Assembly: GCA_017548125.1 (NCBI GenBank)
Contig: JAFYNK010000080.1
Location: 1-33,708, forward strand
DNA: 33,708 bases
Source of the DNA: Bacteroidales bacterium
GTDB lineage: Bacteria; Bacteroidota; Bacteroidia; Bacteroidales; F082
Direction: 5' to 3'
Below, piece by piece: positions 28,317-33,708 of this stretch (positions within the stretch are counted from its first letter, which is position 1; every line of letters starts with the position of its first letter). Under the pieces are notes generated by a model. The model made no database searches. It was not told where the DNA came from and was given only the letters and a program-made list of their open reading frames with translations. The position numbers and the translations under genes are program-made.

Positions 28317-28532
28317 TTCTGAAAAACTCCTCAAATCCTAACTTCTAATTCTTAACTCAAAAGACGCATCAACGACATATTGTTCATTTTTTATGTGTCG
28401 TGTGACACGTATCACCTTGCATCATTCATTCCGTTTCGCTTGCTTCGTTCGTCCCTCACTCGCTTGCTTCACTCCATCAATGACGCTCGGTTTTTTAGCT
28501 TAGGACAAATTTATGGAATGTAATTGTAGTTC
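28317..28532. other. Intergenic region without a recognisable gene
   Basis: Begins with repeat-like words (CCTCAAATCCTAACTTCTAATTC). It contains a small palindrome GTGTC-GTGT-GACAC (28395-28408) and a pyrimidine-rich stretch in which CGCTTGCTTC occurs twice (about 28436-28475). The latter can pair weakly with nothing nearby. I see no protein or RNA gene. Confidence 0.5.
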
Positions 28533-29867
28533 CTAAAGGGCAAGGCGCAGACCGAGGTTGTAGTACCTGTCGTCTGGACTGAAGTAGTAACGATAAGACA
28601 CCCGGCAGCTCCCCGCGCTGCCGCCCCAGCAACCGCCACGAAGAACACGGTAAGAGCCAGATGATGATCCTGTAGGATTGGTCTGCGAACTGCTACTATA
28701 ACTGCCATACCTGTCCTGGCACCATTCCCAAACATTGCCGCTCATGTCATAGATACCTAATTCATTGGATTGTTTGGTCTTCACGTCATGTGTCTTCGAA
28801 CCGCTGTTACTTGTGTACCACGCAACATTGTCTATGGTATTGCTGCCGCTGTATTTGTAGCCTTTAGACTTGTTTCCTCCTCTTGCTGCATATTCCCATT
28901 CCGCTTCTGTAGGAAGTCTGAAATTCATGCCAGTCAACTGATTTAATTTCCTTATGAATTCCTGACAGTCGTCCCATGAGACTTTCTCTACTGGTTTTTT
29001 GTTTCCTTTAGAATAGCTTGGGTTTGTTCCCATAACTGCTTGCCAGAGTTCCTGCGTCACTTCTGTCTCGCCAATATAATAATCTGAAAGCGTCACATTG
29101 TGTACTGGTTTCTCATCATCGCTGCCTTGTTCTGAGGTTGCGCCCATTTTGAAAGTGCCGCCTTCAACTGCTATCATCGTAAAGGAAACTCCCTTAACTG
29201 TAAATGTTTCCTTTGTTACACTAGATACTTGTTGTTTTTTATCAGCTTTATTACTTACAGCCTGCAATGTTTCATTAAGTTTCAATGTCTCGCCTTTGGT
29301 TGTGACAAAAGTTTTCGTAAGAGTTACATAACCTGCTTTTTCAAGTTGAAGTTCGTGAGTACCAACAGCAAGATCAGTTATCACATTATTAGTCTTTCCG
29401 TAATTCTTTCCGTCAATATAAATATCAGCATCTGTCGGTTCGCTGCTGACAGCGAGGAAACCTAATTCCGGTTGGCTATTCACATACTGCAACACCATCT
29501 CATAAACGCAATAGTCGCATAATTTTTCTGGAAGATAATATTTATAAGTTCCGTAGTCTGGATGTTTTATATCAATGAATGTCGCTGCTTCTGCAGAAAG
29601 ATAAATCCACATCTGGCCGGTCTTTGGTCTTTTAAGAATCTGAGTCTCTCTGTTGCCACTAAACACCAGCCGCAGCCTTTCCTGCTCTGGAATATTCTCC
29701 GTCGAGATTTTTATCAAAGCCATCGGCATCTCGTTGCCATCCACATACTCCGCCTTATCTTCAATAACACCGCCAGGGATATGCTTGAAACTTCCTTCTT
29801 TCACCTGAAGCTGAGAGAAAGCGTTTAACGAAATAAATGCAAATAATACAAGTAAAATTCTCTTCAT
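28533..29867 (-). CDS. Secreted PEGA and FGE/sulfatase-modifying-like domain protein
   Basis: A 444-residue exported protein. The signal peptide is MKRILLVLFAFISLNAFSQ; the ATG at 29867 is preferred to one two codons earlier because it begins the usual MKR. A beta-rich N-terminal part is followed by a PEGA domain (about 130-200: SSEPTDADIYIDGKNYGKT and GTHELQLEKAGY). The C-terminal half is an FGE-sulfatase (SUMF1) fold with GGTFKMGATSEQG, ETEVTQELWQAVMG, LPTEAEWEYAARGG and DMSGNVWEWCQDRY. In RVLRGGCWGGSAGSC one of the two catalytic cysteines of true formylglycine-generating enzymes is a Gly, so enzymatic activity is doubtful; a binding role at the cell envelope is more likely. Confidence 0.85.
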   Translation of the reverse strand: MKRILLVLFAFISLNAFSQLQVKEGSFKHIPGGVIEDKAEYVDGNEMPMALIKISTENIPEQERLRLVFSGNRETQILKRPKTGQMWIYLSAEAATFIDIKHPDYGTYKYYLPEKLCDYCVYEMVLQYVNSQPELGFLAVSSEPTDADIYIDGKNYGKTNNVITDLAVGTHELQLEKAGYVTLTKTFVTTKGETLKLNETLQAVSNKADKKQQVSSVTKETFTVKGVSFTMIAVEGGTFKMGATSEQGSDDEKPVHNVTLSDYYIGETEVTQELWQAVMGTNPSYSKGNKKPVEKVSWDDCQEFIRKLNQLTGMNFRLPTEAEWEYAARGGNKSKGYKYSGSNTIDNVAWYTSNSGSKTHDVKTKQSNELGIYDMSGNVWEWCQDRYGSYSSSSQTNPTGSSSGSYRVLRGGCWGGSAGSCRVSYRYYFSPDDRYYNLGLRLAL

Positions 29868-29889
29868 AACCATATTTTATATTGAATTA

Positions 29890-29918
29890 CAAAGATATGA
29901 AAAATGACTAAAGGTCAA
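29890..29918 (-). promoter_or_regulatory. Promoter of the PEGA/FGE-like gene
   Basis: On the minus strand TATCTTTG (29897-29890) has a TTG 18 bases upstream (29918-29916). The -7 element ends 22 bases before the ATG at 29867. Repeat-like GGCTAATGGCTAAAG sequence lies just beyond. Confidence 0.6.
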
Positions 29919-29963
29919 AGGCTAATGGCTAAAGTTTTTTTAACTTTGAACTAAGAACCATCA

Positions 29964-29984
29964 ATTCCTAATTCCTAATTCCTA
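29964..29984. repeat. 7-bp tandem repeats at the end of mntP
   Basis: Three units ATTCCTA, the reverse complement of the TAGGAAT units at 714-741. The array ends one base before the mntP stop codon. Confidence 0.85.
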
Positions 29985-29985
29985 A

Positions 29986-30555
29986 TCAAAGAACAAGGTG
30001 TTCCAAAAGAATCTTGACGCCTAAAACAATGAGAATGACGCCTCCTGTTATCTCAGCGATTTTGCTATATCGTGAGCCGAAGACATTTCCTATCCTGACG
30101 CCTACGAATGAAAACAGGAAGGTAGTGATGCCGATTATCATGACAGAGAACCAGATATTTACTTTGAGGAACGCGAACGACACTCCCACTGCCAAGGCGT
30201 CGATGCTTGTCGCTATGGCCATCATGAGCATGGTCTTGAATCCGCAGCCGCATGAGCTGTTGTCATCCTCTTCATCGTCGTCATCCGACAAGGCTTCTCT
30301 AATCATATTGACGCCTATGACAAGCAACAGACCGAATGCAATCCAATGGTCGAAGGCTGTGATGAGGTGTTCAAACTGCGCTCCGAGGAAATATCCTATC
30401 AAAGGCATGAGAGCCTGGAATCCGCCGAACCATAATCCGCACAACAAGGCTGTCTTGAAAGAGAATTTTCTCGTCGCCAAGCCTTTACAAATCGAAACAG
30501 AAAAAGCGTCCATTGAAAGAGCAACGCTTATTGCGAGTAAAGAGATAATATCCAT
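29986..30555 (-). CDS. mntP: Manganese efflux pump MntP
   Basis: A 189-residue inner-membrane protein with six membrane helices arranged as two repeats, exporting Mn2+. The conserved acidic motifs are SMDAFSVSICKG near the N-terminus and SIDALAVGVSFAF in the second half. The loop between contains a DDDDEEDDN stretch and a CGCG motif (SSCGCGFKT) that could bind metal. No yybP-ykoY riboswitch is visible upstream; instead the 5' side is an inverted short-repeat block that begins 12 bp before the start codon. Confidence 0.92.
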   Translation of the reverse strand: MDIISLLAISVALSMDAFSVSICKGLATRKFSFKTALLCGLWFGGFQALMPLIGYFLGAQFEHLITAFDHWIAFGLLLVIGVNMIREALSDDDDEEDDNSSCGCGFKTMLMMAIATSIDALAVGVSFAFLKVNIWFSVMIIGITTFLFSFVGVRIGNVFGSRYSKIAEITGGVILIVLGVKILLEHLVL

Positions 30556-30566
30556 TGTTTATTATT

Positions 30567-30655
30567 TAAGTCACCGAGTCTCCAAGTCACCGAGTCTCCA
30601 AGGACTTCCAAACACATCACTTGGCGTCTTGGTGTCTTGGCGTCTTGGTGACTTA
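30567..30655. repeat. Inverted 16-bp repeat pair, right of mntP
   Basis: Left: two exact copies of GTCACCGAGTCTCCAA (30570-30601). Right: four 8-bp units CTTGGCGT, CTTGGTGT, CTTGGCGT, CTTGGTGA (30620-30651). The ends TTAAGTCACC and GGTGACTTAA are perfect inverted repeats, so the block could fold as one long hairpin with a 20-base loop. It lies between mntP and the tRNA gene. Confidence 0.88.
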
Positions 30656-30663
30656 AAAAAATG

Positions 30664-30737
30664 TCGGGATGACAAGATTCGAACTTGCGGCCTCTTCGTC
30701 CCGAACGAAGCGCGCTACCGGACTGCGCTACATCCCG
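30664..30737 (-). tRNA. tRNA-Pro (anticodon CGG)
   Basis: 74 bases fold as a complete cloverleaf: acceptor CGGGATG/CATCCCG, D arm GCGC/GCGC, anticodon stem CTTCG/CGAAG with loop TTCGGGA, and T arm GCAAG-TTCGAAT-CTTGT with one G-U pair. The loop gives anticodon CGG, reading proline CCG codons. The CCA end is not encoded. Inverted short-repeat blocks flank the gene on both sides. Confidence 0.96.
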
Positions 30738-30744
30738 ATTTCTT

Positions 30745-30816
30745 AGGAACTAAGGAACTGAGGATCTAAGGAACTAAGACAAGAAATCCTCAAATCCTCA
30801 GATCCTCAAATCCTAA
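30745..30816. repeat. Inverted 8-bp repeat pair, left of fba end
   Basis: Left: AGGAACTA, AGGAACTG, AGGATCTA, AGGAACTA (30745-30776). Right: AATCCTCA, AATCCTCA, GATCCTCA, AATCCTAA (30785-30816), roughly the reverse complement. The array ends exactly at the fba stop codon. Confidence 0.88.
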
Positions 30817-31815
30817 TTAAAGTTTATCATTTGAACCTAACACGTTGATAATCTTATGCATGTAAAGTTGTTTCATGCTTTCGCGTGCTGGTCCTAAATA
30901 TTTACGTGGGTCAAATTCGCCTGGTTTTTCAGCTAATGTCTTACGTACTGCTGCTGTCATAGCGAGACGGCTGTCAGAGTCGATGTTGATTTTACATACA
31001 GCTGACTTAGAAGCTTTGCGGAGTTGTTCTTCTGGGATACCAACTGCTGCGACTAATTTACCGCCGTATTTATTGATTGTATCGACGTCATCTTGTGGAA
31101 CTGATGATGATCCGTGAAGCACGATTGGGAAGCCTGGAAGTTGTTCTTCGATAGCTGCCAATACGTCGAATGCCAATGGAGGAGGAAGGAGTCTGCCTGT
31201 CTCTGGATCTACTGTGCATTGTTCTGGAGTGAACTTATATGCTCCATGTGATGTTCCGATTGAGATTGCCAATGAGTCGCAGCCTGTCTTTGTAACGAAG
31301 TCAACGACTTCTTCTGGTTTTGTATAATGACTTTCTTCTGAACTTACTTCGTCTTCAACGCCTGCCAAAACGCCGAGTTCGCCTTCTACTGTAACATCAA
31401 ATTGATGTGCATATTCAACGACTTTCTTTGTCAAAGCCACATTTTCTTCGTATGGAAGATGTGAGCCATCAATCATGACTGAAGAGAATCCCATGTCGAT
31501 ACATGACTTGCATGTCTCGAAGCTGTCGCCGTGGTCTAAATGAAGAACGATTTCTGGTTTTTCGCAGCCTAATTCTTTTGCGTAACCTACAGCGCCTTCT
31601 GCCATGTAACGTAGCAATGTTTGGTTGGCGTAGTCACGAGCTCCTTTAGATACTTGCAAAATAACTGGAGATTTTGTTTCAACAGCAGCCATAACAATAG
31701 CTTGAAGTTGTTCCATATTATTGAAATTAAATGCAGGTATTGCATATCCGCCTTTTACAGCTTTCGCGAACATTTCACGAGTGTTAACAAGTCCTAAGGT
31801 TTTGTAACTTATCAT
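30817..31815 (-). CDS. fba: Fructose-bisphosphate aldolase, class II
   Basis: A 332-residue zinc-dependent aldolase that splits fructose 1,6-bisphosphate in glycolysis and forms it in gluconeogenesis. VLHLDHGDSFETCKSCIDMGF carries the zinc-binding His and catalytic Asp region (split here: LDHGDS, then SVMIDGSHLPYEEN). AISIGTSHGAYKF and VLHGSSSVPQ provide the other metal and phosphate ligands. The length and DSDSRLAMTAAVRK motif fit the class IIB type common in Bacteroidota. The gene is transcribed alone. Confidence 0.96.
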   Translation of the reverse strand: MISYKTLGLVNTREMFAKAVKGGYAIPAFNFNNMEQLQAIVMAAVETKSPVILQVSKGARDYANQTLLRYMAEGAVGYAKELGCEKPEIVLHLDHGDSFETCKSCIDMGFSSVMIDGSHLPYEENVALTKKVVEYAHQFDVTVEGELGVLAGVEDEVSSEESHYTKPEEVVDFVTKTGCDSLAISIGTSHGAYKFTPEQCTVDPETGRLLPPPLAFDVLAAIEEQLPGFPIVLHGSSSVPQDDVDTINKYGGKLVAAVGIPEEQLRKASKSAVCKINIDSDSRLAMTAAVRKTLAEKPGEFDPRKYLGPARESMKQLYMHKIINVLGSNDKL

Positions 31816-31850
31816 AATGTATTATTTTTTATTTATATTTTTTCGTTTTG

Positions 31851-31858
31851 CAAAAATA
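31851..31858 (-). promoter_or_regulatory. -7 element of fba
   Basis: TATTTTTG on the minus strand, 35 bases upstream of the ATG. No TTG at the standard -33 spacing. Confidence 0.45.
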
Positions 31859-31911
31859 AACAATAATAGTTGAAAAAATCATCTTTATTCAACAAAAATA
31901 TTTCTCTATTT

Positions 31912-33420
31912 CTAACGTTCCTTACTACGTTTTATAGAAATCATTTCCAACATATTATGAGTCTTCTTAGATTCGACCGTCTCATCATCTTTAGCAGAGA
32001 TAAGCAGCAGCTTATCGCCTTTCTTGAGCAACAGTTTTCCATTAGGAACAATATATTTCTGTTTGCGTTCGACTATCATGACCAAAGTGCCTTCGTTAAG
32101 AGGATAATCTTTCAGATAAGCGTCTTTCTGCACAACTTCCTGCTGCAAGATCGTATTCAATTCGTCAGGGATGTCAACGCCGAAGTTCTCAGGACCGTCG
32201 TCTTTCTTCATGCTTAATCTCAGCATATTTGCGACTTTTGTTATCGTCGTTCCTTGAATAAGCAATGATGTCAGTGTGATAAAGAACACCACATTAAATA
32301 TAAGTGAAGAGCCTTCAACGCCTTCAACCACAGGATATGTGGCGAAAATGATAGGCGCCGCTCCTCTTAGGCCGACCCATGATATGAACATCTTGGCTCT
32401 CTTGCCGATATTCTTGAACGGAAGAAGACAGAAGAAAACTGACAACGGACGTCCCACAAGAATAACGAATATCGCTATTATCAACGCTGGAACAGCTATT
32501 TTAAACATGTCACCAGGATTGACGAGAAGACCTAAAACCAAGAACATCACAATCTGAACAAGCCAGGTGACACCATCCAAAAACGAGCTTATGCTCTTGT
32601 TTTCCGTAAGCTTACAATTGCCCATCACTATACCTGCTACATAAACGGCAAGATAGCCGTTTCCTTTAAATAAATTAGTGAAAGAGAATATGAAGAAAAT
32701 AAAACTGAGCATCAAAATAGGATACAGCGACTTGTTCTGAAGATTGATTTTGTTGATAACCCAAACGCATAATTTGCCTAAACCAAAACCAAAAGCGAGA
32801 CCAAATCCGAACTGTACAATGAAGTTGACAATTATTCGCCACACTTCAACATCAGAGCCGTCACCGCCTTGGATAATCTGTATCATCACGATGGTGAGCA
32901 TATATGCCATCGGGTCATTACTGCCGCTTTCAAATTCAAGAAGCGGCTGCAAATTTTTACGCAAGCCCATTTTTTGCGACCTGAGAACATTAAACACAGA
33001 CGCCGAGTCGGTTGACGACATCGTGGCAGCAAGAAGAAGCGCCAATGTCAAAGGTATCTGTATCAGATGTGAGAAAGCGTGCGAGACACCCCAGATAAAG
33101 AATCCTGTGAATAATGTTGTGAGAAGAACTCCTAATGTAGAAAGCACCACGCCAGGTCCGAGAATAGGCTTGATGTCTGAGAATTTCGTATCCATGCCGC
33201 CAGAAAACAAAATGACGGTCAACGCCACCATACCTATAATCTGCGCGTATTTATAATTGTCAAACCCGATTCCCAATCCGTCAATGCCGAGCAACATACC
33301 AACCAACAAGAACACCAACAAAACAGGAACCCCAAAACGGTATCCTGTCTTACTCAACAAAATGCTCACAAACCATATCAGCGCTCCTATCAAAAGCACA
33401 TTTTCTGGAGTAAAAATCAT
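31912..33420 (-). CDS. K+/H+ antiporter, NhaP2 type (CPA family)
   Basis: A 502-residue membrane antiporter. About 12 membrane segments occupy residues 1-390, with GGMDTKFSDIKP, STDSASVFNVLRS and ESGSNDPMAYMLT, the acidic and neighbouring residues of the cation/proton exchange site. VGLRGAAPIIFATYP is typical of the NhaP2/CvrA group. Residues about 420-490 form a cytoplasmic TrkA-C (RCK) domain (EGTLVMIVERKQKYIVPNGKLLLKKGDKLLLI), which suggests control by ligand or potassium. Its promoter overlaps a short tandem repeat. Confidence 0.9.
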   Translation of the reverse strand: MIFTPENVLLIGALIWFVSILLSKTGYRFGVPVLLVFLLVGMLLGIDGLGIGFDNYKYAQIIGMVALTVILFSGGMDTKFSDIKPILGPGVVLSTLGVLLTTLFTGFFIWGVSHAFSHLIQIPLTLALLLAATMSSTDSASVFNVLRSQKMGLRKNLQPLLEFESGSNDPMAYMLTIVMIQIIQGGDGSDVEVWRIIVNFIVQFGFGLAFGFGLGKLCVWVINKINLQNKSLYPILMLSFIFFIFSFTNLFKGNGYLAVYVAGIVMGNCKLTENKSISSFLDGVTWLVQIVMFLVLGLLVNPGDMFKIAVPALIIAIFVILVGRPLSVFFCLLPFKNIGKRAKMFISWVGLRGAAPIIFATYPVVEGVEGSSLIFNVVFFITLTSLLIQGTTITKVANMLRLSMKKDDGPENFGVDIPDELNTILQQEVVQKDAYLKDYPLNEGTLVMIVERKQKYIVPNGKLLLKKGDKLLLISAKDDETVESKKTHNMLEMISIKRSKER

Positions 33421-33468
33421 AACTATAAAGATTTAAATTATAACGTTTTAAACTAAACAAGTGTTCTG

Positions 33469-33498
33469 CAAAGATACGAAAAAAAGACTACAAGTCAA
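33469..33498 (-). promoter_or_regulatory. Promoter of the K+/H+ antiporter gene
   Basis: On the minus strand TATCTTTG (33476-33469) has TTG exactly 19 bases upstream (33498-33496). The TTG comes from the second repeat unit of the array at 33484-33507, so the -33 element is part of the repeat. Confidence 0.72.
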
Positions 33499-33507
33499 CA
33501 AGACCAC
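33484..33507. repeat. 8-bp tandem repeats upstream of the antiporter
   Basis: Units AAGACTAC, AAGTCAAC, AAGACCAC, nearly the same series as at 27281-27320. Confidence 0.88.
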
Positions 33508-33566
33508 AAGCGTTTTTTAATGAGGACTTACAGGTCTTTAGCCATTTGCCATTAGACTTTAGCCAT

Positions 33567-33597
33567 AAAAAAAGGCCGCCCGAAGGCAGCCTTTTTT
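33567..33597. terminator. Terminator after the T9SS cargo gene
   Basis: An A run, GGC(C)GCC, loop CGAA, GGC(A)GCC and a T run form a hairpin that works in both directions. On the minus strand it lies 20 bases past the stop codon of the partial gene at the right edge and most likely ends that transcript. Confidence 0.75.
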
Positions 33598-33617
33598 ATC
33601 TTGAACTTAGAGTTCTA

Positions 33618-33708
33618 TTATTTTACAACAGTGATGCGTTCTACTGCAACGCCGTTTGCTGTTGTGATGCGTACCATGTAAACGCCTGCTTCATATTGTG
33701 ACATGTCA
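33618..33708 (-). CDS. T9SS sorting-domain protein, C-terminal end (partial)
   Basis: The last 29 codons and stop of a gene that enters from the right edge. They read MSQYEAGVYMVRITTANG followed by VAVERITVVK, the typical end of a type A sorting domain of type IX secretion cargo. The secreted domain itself lies outside the window, so its function cannot be told. Confidence 0.85.
   Translation of the reverse strand, partial: DMSQYEAGVYMVRITTANGVAVERITVVK

Noticed and set aside
30014-30769. 251-codon frame opposite mntP
   Set aside because: It covers mntP, the repeat block and the tRNA gene, which explain the sequence fully.

Overview
The window is chromosomal DNA of a Bacteroidota bacterium, most likely order Bacteroidales. 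Evidence: an rRNA-operon leader with a Bacteroidota promoter (TTG, 19 bases, TACCTTTG); TAnnTTTG -7 elements before most transcription units; almost no Shine-Dalgarno sequences; two proteins with type IX secretion (T9SS) sorting tails; and a V-type ATPase operon with the gene order of Bacteroidota and Chlamydiae. Base composition is AT-rich except for one GC-rich patch near the left end. The species cannot be named from the sequence alone.

Layout. 1-221 (minus): first bases of a 16S rRNA gene, its leader and its promoter. 222-874: no gene; a GC-rich structured stretch and two short tandem repeats. 901-3860 (plus): a secreted C10 cysteine peptidase fused to a beta-helix and a T9SS tail, then a thiol peroxidase. 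3877-8727 (minus): NhaC antiporter, a small unknown protein, an RsmI-like methyltransferase overlapping dnaA, and a YigZ/IMPACT protein. 8896-9765 (plus): prmC. 9844-10781 (minus): two paralogous small membrane proteins. 11000-11352 (plus): RNase P RNA. 11451-16191 (plus): a large TPR lipoprotein-like/periplasmic protein and an outer-membrane beta-barrel. 16203-17537: an AAA+/DUF4143 ATPase unit bounded by an exact 51-bp direct repeat. 17647-27278 (plus): gyrB followed after 18 bp by the V-ATPase operon E-DUF2764-A-B-D-I-K. 27464-28316: a decayed DUF1016 gene and a compound palindrome. 28533-33420 (minus): PEGA/FGE-like secreted protein, MntP, tRNA-Pro(CGG), class II aldolase, K+/H+ antiporter. 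33618-33708 (minus): C-terminal end of another T9SS cargo protein.

How the genes fit together. Most of the content is housekeeping (dnaA, gyrB, prmC, rnpB, fba, tRNA, rRNA), with an ion-handling theme: V-ATPase, NhaC, a NhaP2-type antiporter and MntP. The rotor subunit K carries residues spaced like the Na+ ligands of the Enterococcus hirae ring, so Na+ coupling is plausible.

The most unusual signal is a family of short tandem repeats with 7-, 8- or 16-bp periods at a dozen or more places. They sit at gene ends, flank the tRNA gene as inverted pairs, overlap a promoter, and enter the coding sequences of prmC and V-ATPase subunit I with periods not divisible by three. The second is the 51-bp duplication bounding the ATPase unit. 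The third is the palindrome at 28104-28316, whose two arms keep their hairpins through paired base changes.
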